Source: Calliphora vicina (Eukaryota; Arthropoda; Insecta; Diptera; Calliphoridae). From it: a stretch of DNA of 64,000 nucleotides. Below, piece by piece: positions 44,576 through 57,022 of this stretch (the first letter of the stretch is position 1; each line of letters opens with the position of its first letter). The stretch is taken from positions 104,217,302-104,281,301 of the forward strand of contig NC_088783.1 of NCBI RefSeq assembly GCF_958450345.1. The letters run 5' to 3'. The notes under the pieces were generated by a model. It worked only from the letters and a program-made list of their open reading frames with translations, ran no database searches and was not told where the DNA came from. The position numbers and the translations under genes are program-made.

Positions 44576-46960
44576 TTTTTATACCCTCCACCACCATAAG
44601 TGGTGAATGAGGGTATATATAAGTTTGTCATTCCGTGTGTAACATTGAGAAATATTCATCTGAGACCCAACAAAGTATATATATTATTGATCCTTATGAA
44701 ATTCTAAGTCGATTGAGCAATGTCCGTCTGTCTGTCCGTCTGTCCGTCTGTCCGTCTGTCCGTCTGTGTAAAACACGCTCACGTCCAAAATACGCAAACA
44801 AACTTAGTAGAGTTGCAAGAAAAGTGTTTATTATTGTCCTAAGCAGTTTGGTATTGAAAATCAGCAAAATCGGTACAGTGGAACCAAAGTTATGAATGAA
44901 AATGTGGGACAACCTCAAAAAAAAATTGATAATTTTCACATATTTTTGGACATTTTTTGTAAATATATTGCAGCTAATATCATAAAATTTTGCACTCGTT
45001 ACTTTTATGATAAAAGGAGTAACTCTGGTGAAAATTATAAGAATCGGTCCATGATTTCTCCTAGCCCCCATACAAATTTCTTCCCGAAATATGGTTCTAT
45101 GGTCTATAAATGCCTACAAAATAGGAATATCCACATGAAATTCAGCAAAAATAAGTTTCGTGGTAAAAGAAATTATATTCCAAAATTTTTCGTGGATCGA
45201 CCCATATTTGACCATAGCCCCCATATAAAGTACACTTCCGAAAATCTCTTAAATAAGCATAAATGTCTTATAAATATCGCTATCAAGTTGAAATTCGACA
45301 TGAATAATTCCCATATATACCAAAATCGCTGTACCTAATTCTATGAAGATCGGCCGATAATTGGTTATAGCTCCCATATAAGGACCACTTCCGAAAAACA
45401 CAATAACCTACATAAATATCTAAAAAATATCAATATCAAAACAAAATTTCACACACATCCATAGTTTATATTTAGAAATCATACTACTGGATTTTGTGAA
45501 TATCGGTCCATATTTGACCATAGCTCCCATATAAGGTCCACTTCCAAAAATCAGTTAAGTACTCATAAATCTCTTATAAATACATTTATCATGCTAAAAT
45601 TCCACACAAATCATACTCATACATATAGATATCACTGTTCCAAATTTTATGCAGATTGGCCGATAATTGGTCATAGCTCCCCTATAAGGCCCATTTCCGA
45701 AAAAAGATATTAACCTTAAAAAGTATTAAAAACATATCGATATCAAAATGAAATTACGCACAGATCCAGTAATTTGAATCCAGTAATCACACTTCTGGAT
45801 TTTGTGAATATCGGTCCATATTTAACCATAGCTCCCATATAAGGTCCCTTCCCGGAAATCCCTAAAATCCTAATAAATTTCTTACAAATATAGTTATCAG
45901 GTTGAAATTTAAAACAAATTTATTCAATATATACAAAAATCGATGTACCAAATTTTATGATGATAGGCCCATAATTGGTCATAACATCCATATAAGAACC
46001 ACTTCAGGAAAACACATTACCGTGCACAAATATCCATAAAAATCTACACTCAACCAAAAATTTAACACCGATCAGTAATTTGTATCCAAGAATCGTACTA
46101 CAAGATTTTTTAAATATTCGTGCATAATTCGGCATAGCTCCCACATAAGGTCCACTCTTGTTAATAGCGTTGTTTATATGAAATTCTACAAAAAAAGCCC
46201 TTAAATACTTAGGATCATAATAGGTCATAGCATCCATATATTTAACCAAAATGGTACACAGATCAGTAATTTGTATTCAAAAATCATAATACTGAATTTT
46301 GTGAATATTAGTCCATAATTGGCCACAGCTCTCATATAAATACATAAAAATCACGTAAAAATATTTTATGACAATCGAATCATAATTGGTCATAGCTCCC
46401 GCAAAAGTCCCACAACCAAATATTTTGAAATTTGTCTAAATATATTTGTATACTAATTATTAAGTATATAAATTGTAAAATTTCATTTCATGAGGTCCAG
46501 ACTTAAACTCGACAACACTTCCCCTTTGCGCATGTGAAGTTTCATTAAAATCGGACTAAGGGTTTAAAAGTTACAGATTTATTTCCCTCTTTTTTTTCTC
46601 ATACCACTGTGCGCCACTTTGACAATCAGATATTGTAGATCGTTTAACCCAGTTCCAACAAACTGTTAACGGTTACCTATGTAAGAAAATAATAATTTAC
46701 ACGAAGATTTAGAAAAATTAAGTTTAGACGACAATTTCTCAATTAAAAGACAATAATTAACTGTGTCAAACGTTCTAATAGGAATTTCAGTTATAAATTG
46801 CTGAATTAGATAAAATTTTTTGTACATTTGAAATAAAATATCTTCTGCGTAAACTAGTCTTTCTAACAATTGTTATATTATTTCAGCTTTTATACCATCA
46901 TATTTAGGTGGAGGGTATTTAAGATTCGGCACGGCCGAATATAGTACTCTTACTTGTTTT
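44576..46960 (+). mobile_element. DINE/Helentron-like element, right inverted arm (2385 bp)
   Basis: Reverse complement of 37093-39477. All passages compared matched, including the CCGTCTGTCTG repeats, with no length difference across five reference points. The flanks stop matching abruptly at both ends. Confidence 0.85.
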
Positions 46961-47095
46961 AAATTTATTTCCCATAATCCTGAAATTGGAAAAGAGGAAT
47001 GAAATATATGTACAATTAAAGCTTAAATTTCTTGAAGGTTTATGTTGATGAGAGAAAAATGTTACGAAAATTAAACAAATTGAGAAAATTAAAAT

Positions 47096-47741
47096 AAAAC
47101 AAGTAAGAGAGCTATATTCGACTGTGCCGAATCTTATATACCCTTCGCCAAATTATAATTCAAAATAAAAATTTTAAATATTTTTAGGTAAAGAAAATTT
47201 ATTTTTGTTTTCCAAAGTTGTTTTCGAATTGTTTTTTTTTGAATTTTAAATTTTTTTTTTTGGTTTTTTCATTTTTTTAGTATTTAGCGAAAAAAAAACT
47301 TTTGGTGAAAAAAAAAAATCGAGATAAAAAAATATTTTTTCCGATTTTAACTCATATTCCGATTTTTTGCTCTATATACGTCGTTGCAAAGGTCTTTGAA
47401 ATATCTATCATACTATCATCCATATTGTTTATATTAATGACTTAGTAATCCAGATATAGGTCAAAAATAGGTCAAAAATCGAGGTTGTCCTGGTTTTTTC
47501 CTTATATCTCAGCTATCTGCGGACCGATTTTCTCGATTTTAAATAGCAACCGAGCCGGAGGAATTCCGTAGATATTTATGTATGATTCGTGTATGTAAGT
47601 ACAGGCATGGCTTAATCGACTCCGATATCTATAAGGATCCAGAATATATATTCTTTATATGGTCGGAAAATTATATTGTGCAAATTAAAAACGGAATGAC
47701 AAACTTATATGTACCCTTCTCACGAAGGTGAGGGGTATAAT
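47096..47741 (-). mobile_element. DINE-1/Helentron-like repeat, copy 5
   Basis: ACAAGTAAGAGAGCTATATTC with the diverged hairpin ATTCGACTGTGCCGAAT, A/T tract, ATGGCTTAATCGACTCCGAT core, ending GAGGGGTATAATTA. Lies 137 bp beyond the right inverted arm. Confidence 0.7.
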
Positions 47742-47856
47742 TAAAGGGACAAAATTACAAAAATAAATACACAAAATTTATTTAAATTCTACAGATATTT
47801 ACTACAAGTTACTTAAGATAAATTGCATACTTCAATAAAGGAAAGTTGTAAAGCTA

Positions 47857-49088
47857 TAAAGTTATAAAGTTATAAAGTTATAAAGTTATAAAGTTATAAA
47901 GTTATAAAGTTATAAAGTTATAAAGTTATAAAGTTATAAAGTTATAAAGTTATAAAGTTATAAAGTTATAAAGTTATAAAGTTATAAAGTTATAAAGTTA
48001 TAAAGTTATAAAGTTATAAAGTTATAAAGTTATAAAGTTATAAAGTTATAAAGTTATAAAGTTATAAAGTTATAAAGTTATAAAGTTATAAAGTTATAAA
48101 GTTATAAAGTTATAAAGTTATAAAGTTATAAAGTTATAAAGTTATAAAGTTATAAAGTTATAAAGTTATAAAGTTATAAAGTTATAAAGTTATAAAGTTA
48201 TAAAGTTATAAAGTTATAAAGTTATAAAGTTATAAAGTTATAAAGTTATAAAGTTATAAAGTTATAAAGTTATAAAGTTATAAAGTTATAAAGTTATAAA
48301 GTTATAAAGTTATAAAGTTATAAAGTTATAAAGTTATAAAGTTATAAAGTTATAAAGTTATAAAGTTATAAAGTTATAAAGTTATAAAGTTATAAAGTTA
48401 TAAAGTTATAAAGTTATAAAGTTATAAAGTTATAAAGTTATAAAGTTATAAAGTTATAAAGTTATAAAGTTATAAAGTTATAAAGTTATAAAGTTATAAA
48501 GTTATAAAGTTATAAAGTTATAAAGTTATAAAGTTATAAAGTTATAAAGTTATAAAGTTATAAAGTTATAAAGTTATAAAGTTATAAAGTTATAAAGTTA
48601 TAAAGTTATAAAGTTATAAAGTTATAAAGTTATAAAGTTATAAAGTTATAAAGTTATAAAGTTATAAAGTTATAAAGTTATAAAGTTATAAAGTTATAAA
48701 GTTATAAAGTTATAAAGTTATAAAGTTATAAAGTTATAAAGTTATAAAGTTATAAAGTTATAAAGTTATAAAGTTATAAAGTTATAAAGTTATAAAGTTA
48801 TAAAGTTATAAAGTTATAAAGTTATAAAGTTATAAAGTTATAAAGTTATAAAGTTATAAAGTTATAAAGTTATAAAGTTATAAAGTTATAAAGTTATAAA
48901 GTTATAAAGTTATAAAGTTATAAAGTTATAAAGTTATAAAGTTATAAAGTTATAAAGTTATAAAGTTATAAAGTTATAAAGTTATAAAGTTATAAAGTTA
49001 TAAAGTTATAAAGTTATAAAGTTATAAAGTTATAAAGTTATAAAGTTATAAAGTTATAAAGTTATAAAGTTATAAAGTTATAAAGTTA
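47857..49088. repeat. 8-bp satellite (TAAAGTTA), about 154 perfect copies
   Basis: 1232 bp of TAAAGTTA in phase without a visible change. Just upstream, GAAAGTTG TAAAGCTA are degenerate units that look like the seed. Confidence 0.95.
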
Positions 49089-50716
49089 GTCTTTGGCATT
49101 TTAATAAAAAGCCTCTTGAAATTTAAATCTTCCTAAAATTCATTAATCAACATGGCACTTAATCACAGCATTTAATTAATCAATTAATCTTGGTTTCCTT
49201 TATAATTTTGTCTCATTTTTTGGCAATTGTTTTTCTAGATTACGTAGGCCCTGGTAATTTATAACTTTAGTTTAATTTGGGCATAATTGGTCTTTAACTA
49301 AGAAATTAAATATGTTCCTGTTTTTTTTTTTGTTAAAGGCATTTTCAGCTTTCATTGCATGGACAGCAATTGTTGAATAAGTTATAAATTGTATTTACAT
49401 TAAGCTGTTGTTGTTCTATATTCATTGTTTAATCACTTTTCGCAGGACATTTTGTGTGAATATAGATGAAATGGTATGAGTTTATTTGTATATGAGAGTG
49501 TTTATGAGCATTTGTTGTAGGCGTGACAACTAATTATCTAAAGTAGAAAACGAAATGAAAAGGTATGATTATACAAAGTTGTTTTGCTGTAGTTTTCTTT
49601 ATGGTCACTGTAGTTAGTTTGTATGCCAACTCTCACCTAACCAAACACTCACACACACACGGTTTTACTGTTAGTTACACTTTAAGAGAAATGTGGCCAA
49701 TTAACCGTTAGATTTCCATTTTTTGTTTTCTGTGGCATGCTTTTAGGCGCATTTGTTTGAAGAATAGTAAACACTTCGCAAGGTTAGTTTTTTGTTTTAA
49801 ATCGAATCCTTTTGTTCATCAGTGTGGATCCTTTTGTCGGTATGATGTCAAAGGTTTAATGAAAAATATACTTTTAGAATTTTAAGCATTTAACTTAAAG
49901 CGTTTTTTAAAAATTTGTTTTCAACATTTACATCAGATAAAATGCCATATAAAGGTTAGAATATTGTGTTTAATTTTAACAAAAAGCCAATTTGGTAAAA
50001 GCTATTTTTGTTGTTTACTTAAGATCTTTTTAACCACAATTGATAAAATTTTATCTTAAATTCTCTTTTGTTAGATACAAAAAAAAACACCTAAATAAAA
50101 GTTTGCTTTAGTCAGCAATTTAAAAAAAAAAACTGTCAAATAATTGAATACGCTTATGAATATATAAATATTTTGTTTCTGTTTTCATACTTTATTAATA
50201 TCCTTTTTGTTATAATGACTTTTAGTTTGTTGGTTGTACTCGTATTTATGTGGCGTGAGTTTGGTATTCTCTTCGTCTTAAATAATGTGAAATATCATAT
50301 AAAAAAATGAAAATACATTTATTTACTGTATCAAATTGCGTGTAACATGTTATCAACACAACTGACATGATGATCTCTCAACAAGTCAGTTGCTGACACA
50401 TAATATAAACTACTGGGGGTACAGTCATGCTACTTGTGGTACAACGTGGTTGATATCTAAACATTTTTACTTTCACATATTTATTTACTAAACAAATACC
50501 TTCACATATACATTCGGAATCAGGATTAAGAGGTGAAATTGAAAAGGTATTCAAAAGCTTAAGATTTAACTAAAGTTTTTTAATCAGCTGTTTTGAAAGG
50601 TTACAAATTAGAAATTCTTAAAATTATAGAGTTATAAACTAACATTGTTTCATAAATGTATAAGTTTTTAAAGCTATTTTCATTCTATCTTAATATTAAA
50701 AAACTTGTTTTTTTGG
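49089..50716. other. AT-rich intergenic, no gene recognised
   Basis: No supported exon. A short CA run lies at 49650-49665. Confidence 0.4.
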
Positions 50717-51511
50717 GTCCCCAAAGATTTGGGGCCTCGTTGGCAAAAAAGTTATAATTTTTTCAGGCTCATATCTTGCAAACAGTTATGAATTTCGATT
50801 TACTCTCTGGGGCAAAGTTGTAGCCCTTGTCATAAAGAACAAAAATTGTGAACATATAAAATCAAAAAAACTTCATCTTCAAGATCAAAATCGCAAAAAA
50901 CTTCAAACAATTGTAAATAAATTTAGAAATATTTTTTAAGCTGCCTAAAAGTATGCTTTAGTTTATAATAATTTAATAGTTTATGACCCAAAACACTTAA
51001 TTCCTTTAGTTTTTTCTTACTAACTTATATTGACCTACCTAAACGGTGTTAAGAATCATTGCTAGAAAGTTCATATGTTCTAGAAAGTTGTTTACTGAGA
51101 TCTTGGGTACATTTTTGTAGTTGATTGTTTGCTTGAATTTTGAAGGGTTTGCTACCTATCGTCCTGAACAGTGGAAAAAAGGTAAAAAATTCGATTTTTT
51201 CAAGTTTTTTGCGATTTTGATCTTGAAGGTGTAGTTTTTTTGATTTTATATGTTCACAATTTTTGTTTTTTATGACAAGGGCTACAACTTTGCCTCAGAG
51301 AGTAAATCAAAATTCCGAACTGTTTTCAAGATATAAACCTGAGAAAATAATCACTTTTTTGCCACCAAGTCCTAAAATCTTTGGGGGCCCATAATAAAAA
51401 GTGCATGACTTTGGGCAAAACTGGGCGACATGGCTCTTTTTTTTGTCTTTTATCAAGTAGTGATGTCCGTTATGGTTATTTTTTTTCGTGTTGCACTGTG
51501 TTATTCTATAG
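50717..51511. mobile_element. Foldback repeat family A, copy with two arms
   Basis: The left arm (50717-50870, then CATCTTCAAGATCAAAATCG) and right arm (51190-51511) are reverse complements around a unique centre containing TTGACCTACCTAAACGGTGT. The right end is GTTGCACTGTGTTA. The left outer end is cut short. Confidence 0.7.
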
Positions 51512-52616
51512 TTGATGTTACAAATTTAAAAAAAATTTGCTCTTTTGAGTATATCTCCTTCCATTATCTGAATTTGACATTTTTACTTAAAACAAAATAC
51601 TTCAATTTATATTTACATGTTTAAAATTTTGAACGTTACACTTTTGATATGATTTTTTTTTGGTTTGCTTTCCTCTCTTTTCCTTTTAAACAAATTATAT
51701 TTCCATATAGTCATTTTTCATGTTTTTTTTTTTACTTCATCTTTGTCATTGTGAATTGTCACTGGAGGAGAATGAAAAATCTGTTTATGTAAGTTTTTTA
51801 ACAGTTTTCTTTATATTTTTTGTCCTTCTTGGTTTGTTTTTTGCTTAAAACCAGAAATCCTTTAAAATTATTTCAAACATAAACTCATGCATATGTAAAT
51901 CTGTTTCTTTTGTCTTGATTCCTTTAACAAATTTACACAGCCAACGACCGTTACAATTTTAAAAAGAAATTTTAACACACACTCTCATACATACAAACAA
52001 ATTGTTTTTGCATTTAACCACAACTATGAGTTTGTATAACTACTACTGTTGCTACCTGCCACCTCAAAAGCATCCTACGTGCACCACCACAGAGTATACA
52101 TTTGTACAAAATACAAAAATGAAAAAAAACAACGAAAAACAAAAATTATTATAATTATGTAAATGTATATGGTGGGTTGGTTGGGAGGTTGATTCAGTGA
52201 TTGTTTCCTTGTGGATGACTACTACTGCTACACTTCACAAAATTTGTTAAAAGGCATAATTATATTTTTTTTATTAAATACTCAACAATTTATTCAAAAA
52301 TAAGCAACATTATAAAAGGTAAACTATATGTTGTTCTTATCCAGGAACCCTGGAACATTAGGAACGGGGTATCTAGGTCTGATTTTCGGCCCAGGGTATG
52401 CATAATGTGTAATAAGCACTTAAAAGCATAAAATATGCCCTTAAAATATAAAAAATATGTCCTTAAAAGTTGCTTGTTTTTGTTTGAAATTCAAAGATTT
52501 ATTTAAAAATATGTAATTAAAAAGAGAATAAAATACTGAACTCATAAATTTAAGTTGGTTATTATAGTATTAAATTTTCGATTTTAATGATATGTAGATT
52601 TATGAAATATAGATAA

Positions 52617-53222
52617 CACAGGTCAACAGCAAAAAAGCCTTCACTAACCACTATACAGATTTGATGCATCATGGTTATCTAAGTACAAAAATGATAAAAT
52701 TTTTGAATTCTATGGATAGATTTTTTTTAAATTTTTTTTCTTCTAAAATTGCGAATTTTTGTAGATGTTTCTGCACATAATTTATGATGACTCAAAAAGG
52801 CTTGAAGTAAACTCAGAAAGCTCAAATTTGCATAACCTTCAATCTGTTTATATATTGCGTTTTAATCGGCTCCGTAGTTTCGGAGTTATAATAACAAATT
52901 GAAGCAAAAAATATATTTTTTACGTGAAAATAGCAAATTTTTTTGTTTTAAAAAACTCATGAAAAATCGAAAACGGCAGAAATGGTTAATATTTATTGCT
53001 TTATCGCGAACCCAAATATAATAGCAACTAAACGAAATATCGATCATAAAAATCAATTGATTCTTTTCGAATTGATTCTCAATTCATTGAATTCGCTCAT
53101 TTTCACAAAATTTAACTTTTTTGTTTGATATACATAAATTTGAGTAGCTAATGTTCTTCTTTCGATTGATTGAATTTTGAAAACATTTTCTCCATGTTAT
53201 GTACACATTTTTACATATATTG
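52617..53222 (+). mobile_element. Foldback element family B, one arm only
   Basis: Starts AACACAGGTCAACAGC and follows the left arm of 17871-19581 to about 53222, including TGCGTTTTAATCGGCTC. Truncated before the palindrome centre. Confidence 0.75.
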
Positions 53223-53336
53223 CCTAAATATGGGATCATAATACTGTGTATCATGCTGAGAAAATGGCGAATATGGAGGGCATCGAATAGATGAAGACAT
53301 CAACTATTATTTTTACGGAAAGTCGTAATCTAGAAT

Positions 53337-53560
53337 GTGATTACTAATACCGTTACTCTCGTAAATGCTAAACCCTCCTCCATATTCTCAAAAGTCTTTC
53401 TGAACCTAATTAGGCTAACACTCAAAAGACTTGTTAATATGTTCACTAAACTTACTTATTTGAAGGCTCATCCGGATCGTATTGGTCTATCCGAAAATAT
53501 CATATGTAGAGCGTATGAGGAGAGAATTTAGTCGAATTAGAGATGAAAAAGTTTCTAGGG
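53337..53560 (+). pseudogene. LINE C-terminal fragment
   Basis: LKRLVNMFTKLTYLKAHPDR then IGLSENIICRAYEE matches the TGH...HL.RIGL...CR.C.EE pattern after LINE RNase H domains. The rest is decayed. Confidence 0.4.
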
Positions 53561-54531
53561 ATACCATGCCAACCAAACCTGGAATATCTTAGGAATTCTT
53601 ATAGGAGAGCACTAAGAAATTATGTTACGAGAACTGGCTTCTCAAACTAGCCGATAGTCATATTTTTTAAAAATATTCATATTTTACTTAATTAAGAGCG
53701 CACAACATATCACCATAGGTAAACCCGAAATTTACCAGTTGTCCCTCTACTCAACCTAACGTAGAGTATCTTATACGAGAAATATTAAAAAGTAGGAATC
53801 TATGTAGTCACAGCATCAAGATTAATCCTAGTTCATTAGTCTCATTAATTATTTGCAAAACATACATCCTTCTCGATGTTAAGGGAAAATAATAACACTG
53901 TGCACATAATTGACACTTTTAAGCTACATCGTGCAGTGTTCTTCTATGTTTAGTACTGCAATAGTCGGCAATGCAGTGCCGTTTTTACAAAACGGCAAGA
54001 TTCTGTAAATTTTCTGTTTGTTTTTGATTTTGAATCCATAAATTTGACTAGTGAGAAAGATAAGATATATATTATATATCAATGTATAGGATATTGTATA
54101 TTCTTTTCAAAAATGTATACAATTTTTAAGAATTAAACAATTTATAGAAGACTTTTTGCAAAAATATGGGGAAACAAATTTAAAATATATAGATATTTGC
54201 TTTATCTTTTGTTTATAAAATCAAAAGTTGTTGACAGATTTTAATTATTTAGGGATTGTATTATTTGGAACTTTATTTTCTATACGCTTAGAAATAATTA
54301 ACAGCATAGCTTCATTTTCCATTTTTTAATGCCATTTTAAAAAACAAAAATTTCGAAATTTAGCTAAAAAATAATTTTTTGTTTGCCAAATTTATATTTC
54401 TAAAACGACTGTGAAGATTAAAAACATGTTAAGCCTTTCTTAAAGGCAATTTTATTGCTTTAATTGCTTTAGTGTTTTTGTGTTACGAGAATATATGTTG
54501 TGCAACGAAAATACGAACTAACCTAAAATAA

Positions 54532-54600
54532 TTAAGTGAGCTATATTCGGCTGTGCCGAATCAGCATACACTTTGAGAAGGGATAATTTTCCTGAGATAC
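54532..54600 (-). repeat. DINE-1 terminal fragment
   Basis: TAAGTGAGCTATATTCGGCT and the hairpin ATTCGGCTGTGCCGAAT; the rest of the element is absent. Confidence 0.6.
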
Positions 54601-55409
54601 ATATAAACAACGTCAGAATTCCTTAACAAAACCTTCTAAGATACCTTGAACTCTTTTTGGCTGCCAAATTTTCCAAACATCTTTAGCAAATTTTTTTTTT
54701 TACTATTTTAGTGCTGATCATAATACAAAAATGTACTGATGCGTATGATTATTTCTAATGCACGAATATCAATCATACGCCACATACCATTCGATATTTA
54801 CTGTAGTTGGGAGTTTTGTTACAATTAAAGTTTACATGGCGTATGATTAATATTATCTTCGTGTAATTAAAATATTCATCCGCAGTTTTGGTATTTTTAA
54901 AAAAGATGTTTCAATTTGAAATACTATTTCATAAGAAACATTTATATGAATATAAGCAACCTAAAAATGCTACAGGCTTTCTCAGCCATCTCCAGTTGTC
55001 CAATATATCTTGCAATATATCTTGGCCTATTTTGTCAAGAAATAGAATACGAAATGATTTTCACAACTTATATTTTCTATAAGAAAACATTTTTAACTTA
55101 TTTTATCGCTACAGTTATGACAGTAAGTGTAGCTATTTAAAGTTGAGCCTGTTTTAAAATTCAACTCTCAAGGACCCTAAAAGTATGCTAGAATATAATT
55201 ATATACCCTTAATTTAATTTCCCTGGGTATTTACAAACAATGACTACTCACACATCTATATGTACTAACATTTAAGCAAACATGCCACTGTATACCCAGC
55301 AGTTCTTGGTGACTGTCACGAACTAGTGATTTTACTGTCACTTAGGTTGACAACTAGTTACGTGAGTAGTTAAGTGAGTACTTATTTTAGCATGTCTTAA
55401 GCAGGGACT
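54601..55409. other. Intergenic, no gene recognised
   Basis: AT-rich. The open frame at 54916-55140 has no recognisable motif. From about 55290 (TACCCAGCAGTT) a repeat begins. Confidence 0.35.
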
Positions 55410-55520
55410 TACAATGAGACTATCTGTTAGCTGGTCTAAAGTAGTCAACACATTGGATTCACATGCCGGTTACATAGAGTTCGTAACCTTGCTAGCTATC
55501 TAACTGGTACTTGATCTGCT
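55410..55520 (+). repeat. Repeat giving the empty site of the 8929 hAT-like insertion
   Basis: GAGACTATCTGTTAGCTGG then AAGTAGTCAAC and AGCTATCTAACTGGTACTTG parallel the flanks at 8902-8928 and 9763-9830, without the 834-bp insertion. Confidence 0.6.
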
Positions 55521-55937
55521 ACATGATCAAGTACCTAAAATAGTCTGTTAAAAAGACAGCTCAACACAGTCTAATAATAGATTGCTTGTTAACAGACATT
55601 TCTCCGACAACTCCGATGGGTAATATAACTACTATCTAAAGTGTAGTACAAAATAAACATTTAAAGTGACTACACTCTAGGTTACTTAGAGACACTAAAA
55701 AGACAGTTGACTTCACCCTAGATTATCTGGGATGTATAAAGTAACCAATTGACTTCTATTAGCTCTACGAACAGCACATATCGAGCTCTTAGCGCCAAAT
55801 TATCGTAAGCGACATTTTTTTTTAGCGCAGAAATTAAAATTTTATGGACCGTTAATAACTTAAAAAATATAGGGGGTAAGATTTTATTGTAAGTCAATTT
55901 TTACATTTTACAGTAAACGAATTTTATCGTAAGCAAC

Positions 55938-56060
55938 ACACAGTGGTATAGAAAAAAAAGAGGGAAATAAATCTCTAACTTCTAAATGGTTAGATTAGTT
56001 TGAATGAAATTTCACATGCGCAAAGAAGAAGTGTTGTCGAGTTTAAGTTTTGAACGTGAA
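55938..56060 (+). repeat. CAGTGG-starting repeat shared with the inverted DINE arms
   Basis: CAGTGGTATAGAAAAAAAAG through CATGCGCAAAGAAGAAGTGT and GTTTAAGT matches 37441-37560 in the left arm and its mirror in the right arm. Confidence 0.5.
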
Positions 56061-57022
56061 CCTCATGGGCCGAACAGGTGCGCGACCAAGAGCCGTCAAA
56101 GTAGGACATCTCGGGTATGTTACATTTTTGAAACGATTTATTTCCGATTTCAAAAAAATTACACATATAGAATCTTCTCATCGAGCACTCCATCCTACTC
56201 CATTTTTTTGATAACAGCGTATCCAATTTCCTCCAGTTTTCCTTCATTTTACTAACAACACATGTATGTGTCAAATGGAAAAAGAACTGTTTAAAAATAA
56301 TGACTAAGTCCAAAGTTATATGCATTTGAATTTTAAAAAGGCGATTTTTCGCTAATTTTTTGGGAAAAAATAACTTTTTTCTTTTTAAGTTCCCGCAAAA
56401 AATTTCTAAGAAGATGTAAAAGGAATTTCTACTTTCTGAAAGCTAAGTTTTTATAAAATATTTTAAAGGAAAACAAATTTCGAAATTGTTGTTATCGAGG
56501 GGACCAAGTCCTTTCAAAAAACACCTATTTTTTATGTAAAATAAAACTTTAGGGCAAAAATTCTCAAATCGCATTTTCGATATCAAAATATAGTAACCGA
56601 TTTTAGGTGGCTCAATATGTTTCCAATTATTTTGTAAAGGGTCCCGATAATCCCGATATTATGGTATGAATATTATTGCAAAAAAAAATAAAAATTCCCA
56701 TTTTTGGAATTTTTCAACACTTTTTTGGGAATTGCGGGATTGCTGATAATAAATTTCAAAATTCGTTTTTATTTTTCCATTTCAAATAGAAAAATCTACA
56801 TAACTGTGGAATTTCATTGAAAACTATTTATAAATAAAAATTTAATTTCAATTCGAAAAATTTTTATCTATGCAAAAATCCAATAAAAAACATTTTTTGT
56901 CATATTTTTCAATAAAGTATTCCATGAATTTTTAATTGTCAAAAGTTATAAATATTTTTGAAAAATAGACAAATAGCTTGAATGAAATTATGTTATATCG
57001 CATGATAACATTTTTAATTCTA

